Part shown: positions 35,576 to 48,680 of the stretch, in pieces
How the letters are laid out: each line of letters opens with the position of its first letter
Position numbering within the stretch: the first letter of the stretch is position 1
Source: Chinchilla lanigera
Lineage: Eukaryota > Chordata > Mammalia > Rodentia > Chinchillidae
NCBI RefSeq assembly: GCF_000276665.1
Contig: NW_004955472.1
Location: 12,668,045 to 12,732,044 of the forward strand
DNA length: 64,000 nt
Direction: 5' to 3'
Notes under the pieces: generated by a model
Told to the model about the DNA's origin: nothing
The model's input: the letters and a program-made list of their open reading frames with translations, nothing else
Database searches by the model: none
Program-made: the position numbers and the translations under genes

Positions 35576-37704
35576 GAGATAATTGCTTCTCCTATTCTTT
35601 TTCACTGGGCTTGTTTGAATTTGGGAAAATAAATGTTTTAATTTTGGCTTACTTTAGACAAGGATTATAAAATAGAAGTATCCCTATTAAATATCTTCCA
35701 CATTTTTCTACTAATTAAAATCTAGTTTTGTGTAATAGTCATCTAAAAAATTAGGTACCTTTGCAGATTAATCTTACTAACCACTTACAGTTCATCTTGA
35801 ATTCTTATAATGCTGGGATGGATTTCCTTTTTCTCATTCCAATGGAGAAAAAATACAAAGAAGAACAGATAGAATAAAAACCTAACTCTTGCCAATTACT
35901 CTATACCTTAGCAGTTGCAACCTGAAGATTATTTCTGATGACTGATATATTCAGTTGTGTCTCACTAATATTCTTAGAACAATACTATTCAATCGTCAGT
36001 ATTTTTCTTCCATAGAAAGAATTCTATCAGAATTAAATTATATATGCCATATATATGTATATGTATTCTTGCACAGTCTGCCTACTGAAAAGACACTTTA
36101 AAAGCCTCTATGCTGTGGTTTCTTTTTTGATCCTTAGTTATTCTTTTGTCTTTTTACTAAAAAAAAAACTATGACTTTCCTAGTATTCTCAATAATCCCA
36201 TGAGTGAGTGTTTTAGCACAAGTGAATTAAAAATATTTCCATACTACTTGTTTTTTCCTCATTGGAACATGTTTGTATATGAATAAAGAATGACTTAAAT
36301 GCACAGTATGCAATATTAGTACATAGGTTATCCATAGATTTTGAGCTTCTCTGATAGCCTTCATGCTATCTTTGCTTTTTTTGTAGAGTTGGTAGTTTTT
36401 CATTAAAGTGTGTGTAAACACACACATGCACACACACATGCACACTCTAAATTTTTCTCCTTTTCCTCTTACAGCCCACTAGATGTAGGGCACACATCTG
36501 GCTTCTATCATTTAGGGAGTAGTTTTAAGTACATCCTGCTAAATTGTTCCCCAGAGCAATTCCAACACATTCAGTGAATGTTATTTTTTTTTCCCCACAG
36601 TTACGTTCTTGATTGGACCACAAATTTTTCCATAATACCATACTTGAAAAGTAGGACATTCTAGCTCTTTTATTCATAGTCACCCCCAGACATTTTTAGA
36701 AAACTTTTAAAATGAAGCATTGAGGGAGTTGTATTCCCGCTCTGGAAAGACACACTGAATATCATTTTACCATTATTTTAATTGGTATGATTGAGTTTTT
36801 GTCATTCTTTATTATCTGATACTAAAGATAGTTGGTATAGCTAACTCTGTTCTCCCTCACATGTCTGGAACTGGCTAGATTTGCTACTAGAGGAGTTTTG
36901 AATTAATTATTTACAAGTGAAATCAGATTGTTCATTTCAAATGAATCTAAAGTTAAAATTAAGAAATTCTAGACTTTGAATTTTATAGTATTTTGTTAAT
37001 TATACCACTAAGGGTTCGAAATATGAAAGAAAAATTCTTCTTTTAAGACAAGAACATTATAAATTGGTCCTGCATTTTCTCCAGGGCATTTTACTATAGT
37101 ATTTTTAGCTATTTAACCTTAACTACTAAAAGCTATATAGTAATCAGGTGCCTATAATCCATTTTCTATTTTCTAGTTGTAACATAATCCATGGTTGGCT
37201 AGATTTTTGCCAGACGTTTGTTAGAAGCGTATGTGCTGAAAAGTTGTATTTTATCAGTTGTTCAGTGGATTCATCAGATAAATTAAAAGACCCATGCTGT
37301 AACAGTGACAGCTTCCTAAATAGACATAGAGTATAATCTTCCTCTAGGCCTCTAAATTGTAAAATGAGAAATCACTTGATAACTTAAAATAAGTCCTTTC
37401 CTCTTTTTAAATATGCACGTATATAAGAATGAGGAAGATAGGATATGAGTTGTATTACCCTGTCTTTTTTCAGTAGGTAATCTTCATACAGAGTAGCCCA
37501 TGTGACTCCTCAGATATCTGCTGTAAATCTGACAATTACTAACATTCATTTTTTTCCTGCAAAATGAATCTGAAGAAGATGTGAAGAAATAATTATTTTC
37601 AAATATGTACCTTCTAAAATAGTGCAACCTGCATCTACCTCCTAATTATCGGTTATTGGGAGTATAAGAAAAAATTAACTTTTGGGGGAAATGTTACCTT
37701 AATC
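35576..37704. other. Unannotated AT-rich sequence
   Basis: No gene recognised. A CA/TG-rich patch occurs near 36,410-36,445 and a short TA-rich patch near 36,041-36,065. Confidence 0.5.
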
Positions 37705-38080
37705 TTCCTGATCTAGTATTTTTACTAGTATATGTTTGCAGTATAATGATTACATTTATTGGGAGTTTGAACATGTATAACACTTGTAAGCTGCTTTTTT
37801 TTTTGCCCACTTTCCATCCCATCTGTGCTCCTGCCTGCTCTTCTTCCCACCACATTTGCAAAAGGTCCATTTCCATTTTTTTCAACTTTTTAAAAACAAG
37901 TCCCTTTTCCCTTCCCTCCACCTCCTTCCATCTCTTTTTTGCCTCCTAATTTGAAAAAGATCTTTCTACTTCCTAATATCTTGTTTATTTTCCTTATTTA
38001 TACTTTGAGTTTCTCATATAAGAGAAACAATACAATATTTAAACTTGTGTGTCTGATTTTATTACCTAATCTGTATTGTG
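37705..38080 (-). mobile_element. LINE-1 3' UTR fragment (antisense)
   Basis: The stretch 'tttctcatataagagaaaca' followed by 'atacaatatttaaacttgtg' matches the L1 3' UTR at 62,900-62,940 ('tttctcacataagagaaaca', 'atgtgatatttaaatgtgtg'). The preceding C/T-rich tract and 'tatttttactagtatatg' near 37,718 match the rest of that UTR. Older and more diverged than the copy at the window's right end. Confidence 0.75.
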
Positions 38081-39499
38081 TTTGGCATTGATTTTGATCC
38101 AGTGCTTATACTTTATGCATCAGAAACTAAGCACACTTACATTAATTAGTATGTTTTCCACCAGTTACCTGGTTCAAGTAGGAGACTTATAAGGCCTTGT
38201 ACAGTAGCGCCCTCATAACTTTCTGCCCCAAAACATGAAAAACACACCATGCTCTAAACAAGTGAGTGGCTGTGTGTGTGTATACCATGTACTGAACTTA
38301 GGAAACACTGAACTGTTGTGGAAAACATAATTGATATTAAAGTTATATTCCAGTGAGAATGCTTCTTCCTTATAGCACTGTAGTAGCACTATAGAATTGC
38401 TTTACCTGTGTAGGTATATCTTGTTCTCATTTTTTAATAAATAGTATTTATTAATTTAAAAGGATACATAGAAAAAGTCTATAATCAATTATTTCAAAAA
38501 TAATAAAATCATTAAAAATATTCTTGTACCTTTGAAGAAAACATATGTGTACCCTAGTTAGGTGTGTGTACGTATACATACATTTTCCTTACATGAAAGT
38601 TACCATAGTGTCAGCTTTTTTAAGGATGACAAAATATTGTGTGACTGTAATTTTTTTAGCCAGTGTCATACTGATAGACATTCAGGGTGTTTCTAGACTT
38701 TTACTATTAAGAAAAGTGTCGAAATGAACATCCCTAGACATATAATTTAATGGTACTTTTTCAAATATATATATGTAATAAACCCTCAGTGGAAATTGTC
38801 GCCTCAGAAGAGCATTATTTTTAAGAGCACACAGAATAATAAGTAACAGTACATTGCAGAGTAACAGGATAATATTGTTGAAGTCCACTAGAGAAGTAGA
38901 ATTGACCAGCATTATTAAAAATAAAATTGTATTGAGAGTCACTGAGATGTGTTGTGGATTATGAATGTGATTGTAATAGGTTATAATTAAGTATCATCAA
39001 CTTTAGACTTTATGACTTAAAATTTTCGGCAGACTTTCCCTGTCATTTCCCTGTCATTTCATAAGCATTTAACAAATATTCTTGGGGTTCATTTTAGATG
39101 AAAAGCCACTAAAAAATGAACTAGCCACAACCGTCCTGAGCTTATCTATATCTTCAGATGTGGAGAGACTGAGGACTCCAGTGTTGTTAGGAAACAAGCT
39201 TGTGTTTTCAATTAATGGATGTGCTTTCCCTTCCTTAGGTGGAAGGGAAGATTTTGGGAAAGTAAAACCCGAAGAGACACTGTTCTGTGACTTGGAACTG
39301 GAGAGGAGGCAAGATGCTGGCATAGCTGTTGATGTGAGAACCTGCTATGCCAACATATTGCCATCTTTCCTGTCTGACAGCAGCCATGGCCACCTGAGTG
39401 CCGATCTTCCATGTCACGCTACAGGTTGCATGTTCTTCCTCAGATGTGGGTTTCCATGACATGACCATGTTCAGCTCTGCCTTCCTCCTGCAGTACACA
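38081..39499. other. Unannotated sequence with a possible L1 remnant
   Basis: 38,590-38,770 loosely resembles antisense L1 ORF2 3' sequence ('gaaatgaacatccctagaca'). The 125-codon ORF at 39,082-39,459 (plus) is open but has no domain I recognise. It lies immediately left of an L2 and may be repeat-derived. Confidence 0.35.
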
Positions 39500-39740
39500 G
39501 AGTCCTTCATGCTATTCTAGCCACACTGGTCATTCTGGCTGTTGTTGGACACCAAAGATGTTCCTGCACTTTCTTTTGCCTATCTTTTTCTTACTGTATG
39601 GGTTCCAGTGAGCACATCACATCCTCAAAGATGTCTTCCATTACCATGCTATCATGACAGCTGTCTTGCACTGCAGTCAGCCATCATCCCATTACCCTGC
39701 TGTATCTTTCAGAAAACATTGTCACTACCTATTTGTTTAC
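39500..39740 (+). repeat. L2 LINE 3' end
   Basis: 'tctagccacactggtcattc', 'tggctgttgttggacaccaa', 'agatgttcctgcactttctt', 'cattaccctgctgtatcttt' and 'cactacctatttgttta' follow the L2 3' region in order. Confidence 0.8.
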
Positions 39741-39989
39741 TGTTTCATTACATAAACTCAAATATAAGCTTAAGGGTTAAAGATTTTGTCTGTTAACTGT
39801 ATCTGAAGTGCCACTCAGAATTTTTTGCAAGAGATTTCATATCATTATATTTTTCACGTTATGAGTGACTTCGTTGAAATCCTGGCTCCCAGGTTATAAT
39901 AAAATAGGTTCTAGGCCTGCAAACCTAAAACCTTAAAGGATTCACAATAAATGTATTCTTGTGTCCACAGACAAATGAGAATCAGTATA

Positions 39990-40130
39990 CTGTAGAGGAA
40001 AAAGCATTGGCTACAAAGTTTCTGTACCAGTCTCACCACTGGTGTTGCCTGTGTGTTCTTAGGTAAGTTTGTTAAACTCTAAATGGTTTTCTTAATTGTA
40101 AAAGGAGAATAAAAATATGACCAATTGGAT
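39990..40130 (+). repeat. MIR SINE fragment
   Basis: 'gagg-aaaagcattggctac', 'gttcttaggtaagtttgtta', 'tctaaatggttttcttaatt' and 'gtaaaaggagaataaaaata' fit sense MIR. Confidence 0.6.
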
Positions 40131-41267
40131 ATTTGAAGTAGAAAAGGGATTTTAATCAGATGATGTTTGTGTCTGAAAAATTTGTATCTATAAAATTCCC
40201 GACATGTATATTAATAGACAGCAATTTTTACTACCAAAAAATTTGAAAATTTTTTCCTTCATTAGAAGTAAGTACCTTAAATGGAAATTCTATGCCAGAA
40301 CTACCATGCATGCAGAATTCTACATTGAGACACAGAAATCTTGAGAGACAGTATAATTAATTGCAAGATTCTTCTTCTGGTTAGTTCCACTCCTCACCTG
40401 TTATTTCTGGGGTTACTCATTGTCTGTAGACCTTTGGTTTTTATGGATTCACTGTCACACAGAGTATAAATACTATTTGATATTCATGTTTTAGGTATTG
40501 AAGTTTCAGTAAAAAGCTTTGCTTTTAATAAACTAAATTTTCTATTTTAATTTTTTCCCCAGAGAATAAGATTAACAGATCCCTCTTCTTAACTGACATA
40601 CAGGATTTATTGTTCCTTAGGTTAGCAGAAATATCACATCCAGGAAGTGCTCATTCATTATACTATACTTAGTTTGTGCCTCTGAGATGATCTGAGCTGT
40701 TAATTTAACCAGAATGTGTAGCATAAAAGTGTAGTAATTTTTGTCAGCCACTTTTCTGTTTTGCTTATACAAAGATAATCATTTTAACATTTAAAGCTCA
40801 GTGTGTTAATTATTTTATGCAATGTTAGATATTTTTCTAATCCAAATTATCTACTGATTTATTGGTTTTCTTTATGGTTTGTATGTATTGCCATGTTTTG
40901 TTCTTTCAATTCTTGCAGTTATCAGAAATAAATACATGGGAAAAGAGCCACTAACCCTTTGAGGTTATTACGCAAGGTGTTACCCATGAAGACTTTACAG
41001 AACCCTCTTGACAGCTAGCTATGCTCAAAATTGAGAGCTCTACTGCTTCGTTCTTTAACTGTATATTAAAAATAATTCGTTAAGGAATCAATAGACTAGG
41101 CCATAGTGTTAATTATAAGAATGGATGTTTATTTCATTTTACCCATAACTTAGTTTTTAAAACTTATATCAAGAGTTTGAGCTTCTTCTGCCTTTTTCAT
41201 AAGGATATCCACTGCCACTCTTGATATCAAGTAGTTGATGAGCTGGATTCTAAGCGTGACAGTTTTT
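40131..41267. other. Unannotated sequence
   Basis: AT-rich, nothing supported. Confidence 0.5.
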
Positions 41268-41287
41268 ATTTTATATTTTATTTTATT

Positions 41288-41326
<39 letters not shown>

Positions 41327-41331
41327 TTTTT
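41268..41331 (+). repeat. (TTTA)n microsatellite
   Basis: TTTTA then TTTA units continue to the start of the SINE fragment. It probably grew from that SINE's A-rich tail, here read as T-rich. Confidence 0.95.
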
Positions 41332-41381
41332 GGTGCTGGGAATCAAACTCAGGACCTTGTGCTTGCCAGGCAGGCGCTTAT
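41332..41381 (-). mobile_element. Truncated ID-like SINE (antisense)
   Basis: Only the 3' half is present: 'ggtgctgggaatcaaactca', 'ccttgtgcttgccaggcagg', 'cgctta'. The box A half is missing, indicating 5' truncation at insertion or later deletion. Confidence 0.85.
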
Positions 41382-41559
41382 GGAAACGAATTTTGAGCTC
41401 ACTTAGCTCAACCTTCTACATCTGAATTAGTTTTACTAAAATTGCTAATCCTTGCACCTTTTTCTTTTTCAAGCAAATAATCATGGGGTGGAAGTTAAGA
41501 TATAAAAACATCAAAGTGAGAAGCTGAGAAATTAGTATTCTAAAGTATCCAATAATTTT

Positions 41560-41725
41560 TCCATGTCAGTGGATTTTAGACTTTAGTATTACCTTATCAG
41601 TGATGCAGGCAACTTGTTTAAAAATATAGACTCCTAAAGCAGCCCCTAGACATTCAAATTTAATAGGTCCTGACTGAGATTTTAAATTTTTCATATTTAA
41701 TGAGCACCCTATTACTGACTTTCAT
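41560..41725 (+). repeat. MER5A-like hAT-Charlie element
   Basis: 'gatgcaggcaacttgtttaa', 'aatatagactcctaaagcag', 'cccctagacattcaaattta' and a 3' part 'gagattttaaatttttcata' align in order with MER5A ('cacctgggaacttgttagaa', 'atgcaaattctcgggcccca', and so on). Diverged. Confidence 0.6.
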
Positions 41726-41765
41726 TCCACTAGAGAATATAGTATACATTAAGAACACTTGTCTT

Positions 41766-41860
41766 GGGGCTGGGGATTTAGCTCAGCAGCACAGCACCTG
41801 CCTGGCAAGTGCGAGGTCGTGAGTTCGATTCCTGGTACTGGAAAAAAAAAAAAAAGCAAA
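41766..41860 (+). mobile_element. ID-like SINE
   Basis: 'ggggctggggatttagctca' (box A) and 'gtgagttcgattcctggtac' (box B) with an A-rich tail. A 14-bp target-site duplication with two mismatches flanks it (41,752-41,765 and 41,861-41,874). Confidence 0.93.
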
Positions 41861-42394
41861 AGAATGCTTGTCTTAAGTCCTGAGTCAGAGGTCAGGTTTT
41901 TAAAAAAATTACACAGTTCTTAATATGGAACTTGACTGATGTTGAAAGGTTTGTGCTTATGGAAAACTGGAACAGTGTTTTGTAGTTGTGCCTTGTCCCC
42001 TGAGGCTTCTTACATAAATATCCCATATAGCACACAGGGCACTGCGACTCATGTGCTTCTGTAGAGTTGTTTTTAACTTAAATCATCTTTTCTCTGTCTT
42101 TTCTCTCACATTATAATTTTTGAGGTGTCTTATTTCCTTGACGGAACTATGTGATAGTGGCCCAAATATTTTACCTCTAAATATTCACTCTGCTCTAAAA
42201 TTTGCATCAAGTTGTAAATGATATGTGAGCTCCTTGAGACTATCAACTAGGGCTAATTATGAAGAAGGAGAATTTTCAAGATTTATAGGACTCTTTACAG
42301 TGGTAAATCTGTAAACTAAAGAATCATGTCTTAATTGATCTACTTTAGATTTTTGTAGATTTTTTCTTTTAAATTCAGACATCCTTTCCTATGT

Positions 42395-42545
42395 GAGGCA
42401 GTGTGGTGTAGTAGTTTAATAATGAAATGGAAAAAGATTTGGAGGTCTAGTTCCAGTGTTGCCATTTTCTAGCCCTGTGTATGACATTGAAAAAGTCATT
42501 TAATCAGTTTTCTTAATTGTAAATTGGGGGAAATAGTACAGCAGG
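42395..42545 (+). repeat. MIR SINE
   Basis: 'gaggcagtgtggtgtagtag', 'ggaggtctagttccagtgtt', 'gacattgaaaaagtcattta' and 'cttaattgtaaattggggga' give the MIR order from its 5' end. Confidence 0.8.
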
Positions 42546-45500
42546 TTTTATGATATATTAGAAAGGAGTGAAAAGTGACAGCTTTGAAAACTGAGTACAA
42601 ATTGAAAGATAATCTTTAGAAAGAGAATACTTTGGTTTTTTAGTAGTAGTTATATTTAACATTTTTCCAGTGTTTTATCTAATTTGCATATTAAAAATAG
42701 TTCTAGTTAGAAGGTAAATAACCTTAGTTCTCTTCCAGCCTGAATCACTTATTTTTGTAACTATTTATAAAAAAAGGAATAAAGAAAATTAAGCATAGTG
42801 TTTTACTTAGCTTTATCTTGAGGGAAGTCCTGCCTCTTTACTGCTTAAAAGCCTAGTTTATATAAAGATGATGACTCTGTGACTCACAGAGTCGCTTTCT
42901 GATTGGCCTATTATGAAATTCAGATTGGGTAAGGTATCTGAAACTGCTTTTACAAGTTGTAAGAAGCTCTACCAATAGAACTGTATAAATCCTTTTCAGC
43001 ATTCTTTTACCTCTACAGAAATTTACTTTTAAAATTATTGAGATTTTAAAAAAGTGTTTTCTTCTAAGCTTGGCTGTAAGGTTTTCATTTGTGGAATTTC
43101 ATTGTTTACCATTGTGTTTGTACTAGTTAAACTACAGGAGTTTGGGTGTAGGGGCCTCCTTTCAGCGCTGTAGAGTCTAGAAGCATAGTGCTAACAGGTG
43201 GAAAGGTTGGAAGCATCCACTGCAGAGGGTTTCTTATTCTGTCAGCACATGCTCAAAACACAATAAAACCAAAGTACTCCTTTCAGTTTTCACTGAAACT
43301 TAGGTGATGTGTTTATTCCAATATTTATGTGTTTAATGTCAAAGAAGTACATACTAGATTTTTCTATTAAAAGTAAATTTGTTTTAATGCTTTGAACATT
43401 AAATATTAAGAAAGTTGTAGCAAGTGAATATGACAAAACTGTTGCTTAGACTTTGGAAAGGCTAGTTAGAAGTTCAGATAAGCAAGAGACTTTTATGAGG
43501 TAGCAGGAAAAAGCTTTACAAGTACATTGGATGCCATCCACTATTTTTCCAAAAGATGGTTCAGTTTAAGAAGTATGCGTATTCTTGAATAAAGAAAATT
43601 TTAGTTTTATATGAGGATTAATGTACTTTGCCCATGAATTCTAATCTATGTTCTTATATTTAGTTGCTGTTAAGGATTAATAATATTTCCTAGATGTAAG
43701 GAAATTATTGTATCCTATGTCTTTAAAAGCAAAGTTCAATTGGTAAATGACAAGCAAGTTCTTTCGTAAGTTGTTTAATCAGTCTAAGTAGGTATGTGCC
43801 CTTCGTGGAGATAAGATTGTCATAATTACCAAACTGGCAGTTTATATTGACAGAGCTGGTACATAATTTGCAAATATGCATCAGAACCAGAAACCCATTC
43901 TTAAGTAGTCTAGAAAACTTCTAAAGTCTCAGTTTATTCATAAAATATCAGTGAGAACAGTTGGCCTTGCAATACCTAACACCTTGAGACATGCAATTTA
44001 GAAATTACCATCAAAGATAATTAGCTAAGTGTGGAATTAAAACTCCCTTAGAAGTCCAGAATGATCTACAATGAAGAGAATCATCAAGTGTGCGTGAGAA
44101 AACAAAACTGGAAAGTGGCATATTGGCTGGGAAACAAGCCACTTTCATGGTTTGCATACTTTTAAAATATATTCTATCTGTTCACTTAACTTTGCAGAAC
44201 ATGAGTGATTTGTTTTGCTGATTCCAAATTAGTTATCCAACCATTGAAATAATTTACAGAATAGTACTCATGAAATTTATGTGACCCAGAATGATCTCTG
44301 TTCATCTTTTCTCACCTACCTTTCTACTTACAAACCTTTCTTTATTCCTAAAACTTGTATAAGAGATCAATGTCCTGGACTCTGGAAACTTGTTAGAAAA
44401 GTTGGGTTGGGTCTCTTGGAATGTGGAGAAAGAGGTGGTGGAGAGTAGGGAGTAGAGAGTGGAGAAGGAGAGAAGGGAAGGGACATAGAAATTTGTGATA
44501 ACTGCAAACTGGAAAGAGCCCACATTTCAAAGGCAAAATAATTAATCTTCAAGTGTTTATTTTCCTAAGTTTAACGTATTCCAAGTAATTTGTGGTGCTT
44601 ACAATTACTTTGAATTACATAATTGTTTGCATCATTACTTGAACTCAAAGGCTCTATCAGCTTTATAAGAAGTATAGAAAACCTTTACCCAACTTTGTCA
44701 TTTTCTCTCATGAGTTATACTTTTTCCATCATTTATTCCCACTCTGTTATTTCCCAAGTACAAAGTAGAGTCAATACCAAGTAGAGAGCTTACAGCCTAA
44801 GAAAACAGATCAATGAGACTTGGCAAGTTTGATTGTAACAAGGAGTACTTTTGTGAGTGGACACATAAGGGAACCTGGCAAAGCACTCCAAGGAAGAGAT
44901 GTATTTATTACATAGAAAACAGGGAAAAGAGTATCCTAAGCAGAGGACATGTCTTAAGCCCTTAAGCTAGAAATTTCCACATATCAAGAACTGAGATATC
45001 GAGAATGTTGAGAGCAGAAGAAAAAAGGATGGCATGTAGTCTAGAGATGCTTAGTGCACACATATCTGTAGGCTTTATTAAAGAGTGGAGGTTATATCTT
45101 TAGTGCAATGAAGAGTCATTGAAGGATTCGATGTTACTGCCCTTTAAAGTGAATATTCACAGCACATCTTCAGGTGTTTAAACTTCCCTTGGTGCTTTCA
45201 CTCTTTTTACTACTATGTGCTTCTCTTTTTGTATGTTTATTTTCAGCAAAAAAAAAAGCTAATACTTACTGGTTCTGCTTCTTCAGCACCTGTTAGCTGC
45301 TTGGCCTTTCACTGTCATAACTAGGTAGAATTGCATTTTCCAAGGAGTTCAAGGTTTAATAGTCATGAGTCCAGCAGTCATCAGACAGTGTCTGCCAGTT
45401 CCCTCACCACTCCCTTCTGGTGTATAAGACACTGTCATTTGTATTCATCACATCTCTAACAGCTGTCTCTCCATCTCTCTGACTTCTACCCTTTCTCTTC

Positions 45501-45989
45501 AAATATACTTTGAGTCATTTTTCTTTTTTTTTATCCTGATTTCTCTTTATTTGGGGAGTATCTACATCTACCACTTGTTTTTCACCTCCTGTAAACCCAG
45601 TTCCTGAAGGTGTTTTAGCCACCTTTCTAGTTTAGACTGTTTTACTCTAGTTTTGCATTTTTACTTGCCTTTTATGTAGCCCCAAAAGTGCACCATAGTT
45701 ACACCAAACTCAATTTTTAGAAAACCAGAAATACTCCAAACAAATGGCTTCTTCTTGATTAAAAACTTCCTCAGCAGTGCACTGAGAACCTAAATGACAT
45801 CTCGCTTCCTTGCTCACCTGTCCGTACACTGCCTCACTCATAGTCAGTAGTCAAATCCTATTGATTTTGTTCAGCAATGTGTGTCATGTGTAGTCACTGC
45901 TTCCCATTACTGCTGACATCACCTTTGTTCATGCCTAGTTCCTGATCAGGTACATTATTATAAAACGTAATTAATGTCCCAGCCTCTGT
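42546..45989. other. Unannotated sequence
   Basis: About 3.4 kb without supported genes. It includes the AP-1-centred palindrome at 42,873-42,893. The rest is AT-rich unique-looking DNA, with a purine-rich patch at 44,400-44,490. Confidence 0.45.
42873..42893. promoter_or_regulatory. 21-bp palindrome centred on an AP-1 site
   Basis: Ten-base arms GACTCTGTGA and TCACAGAGTC are perfect inverted copies around a single C. The centre is TGACTCA (42,880-42,886), the consensus AP-1 (TRE) site. A TATA-like 'tatataaa' lies just upstream (42,859-42,866). Inverted CCAAT motifs (GATTGG at 42,901 and 42,923) and a direct CCAAT (42,972) lie just downstream. Whether this is an enhancer or promoter is inference. 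Confidence 0.45.
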
Positions 45990-46560
45990 ACCTATGCTTC
46001 ACCCATGTCTAATTTCCTTTCTTGTTAGTTATCCTCCTAAAATACACATTTGATGATATTAATGTCTTGTCAATTTACTGAATAAAGTAATAACTCCTTA
46101 TCCTGATAATGTGCTCCACAGATTGGCACCAAGTCATCTTGCCTCTCATTTTCCAGATATCTGTATCCAATAGTTTGGAATCAATAGTTGTAAAAAATCT
46201 CATATATATACCCTTTCATTCCACTGTTTGTATTTTTCCACGTTACTTTTGTTTTTAATCACAAAACTGTCCATCTCATAATGCCCAGTGAAAATGACAC
46301 TTCTTCAATGAACTCTTCCTTTGTCCTTCCCTTCCCTAAAATCAGTTGCTTTTCCCGGGTATTCCAGAAGTATATTTATGTGATTCAATCATATAAAACA
46401 CTTACTCTTATAAAACATTGTGCGCTATCATGTATAAAAGTCCAAATTTATCCCACTTGTTTCATGGGGGAAGGAGGGAGACATGTCTTAGTCCTTCGTA
46501 TATGTATATCTTTACAATACTTAGTACAAAGTCTTGCACATGTATTTGATGAACATCTGT
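45990..46560 (+). repeat. L2 LINE 3' region
   Basis: 'taactccttatcctgataat', 'ttggcaccaagtcatcttgc', 'gacacttcttcaatgaactc', 'ttcctttgtccttccctt' and a terminal 'acttagtacaaagtcttgca', 'catgtatttgatgaacatct' follow the L2 3' end. The 95-codon ORF at 46,281-46,568 is embedded in it and is not a gene. Confidence 0.6.
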
Positions 46561-48534
46561 CATGGTGATTATCAGTTCTGTTTGATATGCAAAATACTTA
46601 CAATAAGTCAGCTTTTATAAAGGTATAACACACACACACTCACACACGTACACAATGCTGCAGTTACTGCAGTTTTTTCTTAATAACACATTTCCCTGCC
46701 TGGGCTTTCCAGAAGTACTCACAATCAGCTGTTTTGATTAGTTTCATTTAAGGACCAGAGACTTGCTAAGCCAACCCAGAGGAGAAGGGGTCCAGTGTAA
46801 GGATCGACAAGGTCTGGAACTAGAAGTCAGGAACCAAAGCAGCTCTGAGAGTATGTGTTTCTCCCCACGTGTCATTTCCTGTGTGCCTATTGCTTTCCAG
46901 CTTCCCTCTTGAGTCTACTGCTTTGTCTTCACTTTTTCTATTTTTACTCATTTTCCCCTTCTTGTAGCCTTGGCTCAGAAGAGTACTTAGAAGATTACCT
47001 TAGTACTACCACCTACGTTTATGAGCTCTGTCTCTAATCATATCTTTTCAGCTTTATCCCCACTGTTAGTGGTAGCAGACTCTGTCTTACAGTTCCATTT
47101 TTGAGGAATGAGAACCCGAGGGACCCACTCTGTTTTCACCTGGGCCACAGGAAAGTGTCTTGTATAAGCAGACTTTGGGTTGTGCAGCACCTCTGGTCAA
47201 CTCCTCTGTAGCCTGTAATAGATTGTGGCAGCCTAGGTCTCAGGAGTTGTAAGCAATGTGATCTGTGACTGCCACACTCCTCAAATGCCACCACTGAATG
47301 GAAGTATTTATATACCCATGTACACTCCACATTAAGAATAGTTTTCTTCCTATCATACATGCCATCATAACTTTCACAAACACGATTAGCAAATCTAACC
47401 GCAATTCTTGTTTTACATTATTACTGCTGTCATTATGCACTCTGTCCTTCAAACCACACCAAAATTTAGAGTTGTTCATGTTCCAAAAAGTCTTAAACCT
47501 TATAAATTCTTTGTCTCTCCTCCCTTTCTTACCTTTTCTTAACAGAACCTGATAAATTCTCAATTTTTGTTGTTTTCCCCCTTTCTTGCTACTTTTATTA
47601 TTTCTAAGAAATTGTTGATAAACTCTTATCAGGAAGACATGAGGCTGAATCTCCTCATGTGGTTTTTTAGGCTGTTGTTCTTTGACACTTAACCCATAAA
47701 TGAATTTTATGCTAATTTCCTGACTGAACAAGTTAGAGGCCATAAAAAAGGAAGGTTCTTCATAGATTTGTCATCATGTAGAATGCTGTAAAATTTCCAA
47801 GGTTTGAAAACTCGATGAAGTTACGTAACATTTCATTGCTTGGTAAATCACGTTATGTCAATAGCATAAACAGCCTCACTTTCTCAAGTAATCTCACTTT
47901 ATACTTTATAAGTTTATGAAAACACCCTTTTATGGCTGTGGCCAGAAATAGAGTTAACCTTTTCTTTCTGTTGGCCTTCTTTAATTTTTTAAACTTTAAT
48001 TGACTGAGTTTTTAAAAATAGTAATCAAGCACTAAAGTCTTCATGGCATTTCTCTTCCCTCTAGGTAATATTTATAAGTCTTTGTTAATATGTTTTGATA
48101 TGAGTTTTGTTCTCCAGCTCCTTCTAGGACATGGCAAAATTACAAGAGAATCTAAAAGCTAACAATTTGTTCTTTTTCTCAGGAAGGCCAAGATGAGTGA
48201 TAATTTTTTAAAACCACAGTAATAAGATATTAAAATCAATTTATAAAAATCAAATAGGGAGTACATAGATTTCACTGCAATAATTGGTAGGCACTCTGTA
48301 AACAATCATTAAGTGGCTGGACAAATTTTTAGTAAGTGAACAGTTTTTATGGTCATTTTGAAGCTTAACTATCCAAATTTTAAGTGCTTAAAAATTGTTT
48401 TTTATGTATCTAAAAGTATACCCCTTGATTTAGTATAATTGTCTTATGTTTTATATGTTGTTGGCCTATTTTTCTGGTTGTTAATCTGTATGTATATATT
48501 AATTAGCTTTATAAAGACATGAGATAATGAATCT
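46561..48534. other. Unannotated sequence
   Basis: A short CA-rich tract lies near 46,628-46,650. The 167-codon minus-strand ORF at 47,240-47,743 is one of the longest gap-free ORFs but is lysine/asparagine-rich, as expected from AT-rich DNA, and shows no domain I recognise. Confidence 0.4.
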
Positions 48535-48680
48535 GACAGTGGCAAATTAAAAGGGGAATGGAGGGAAGGAGAAAAGGAGAATTGAGATGTGTTATGTACA
48601 TATACCAATTCCCTGCAATGGATGTAATCATATGTACTGCACACCTATACTAATAAAAATTAAAAATTTTTAAAAATCAA
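48535..48680 (+). mobile_element. LINE-1 3' UTR end (sense)
   Basis: 'gaattgagatgtgttatgta' and 'actaataaaaatt' match, in reverse complement, the L1 3' end found around 61,360-61,436 and 62,697. The copy shows what this UTR looks like without the insert present at 61,437, which makes it a useful internal reference. Confidence 0.75.

Noticed and set aside
39082..39459. 125-codon plus-strand ORF
   Set aside because: Open frames on both strands in the same place and an adjacent L2. Not distinguishable from chance or repeat-derived sequence.
47240..47743. 167-codon minus-strand ORF as a gene
   Set aside because: Lys/Asn/Phe-rich composition of AT-rich chance ORFs, no domain, overlapping ORFs on the other strand and no promoter or splice context.
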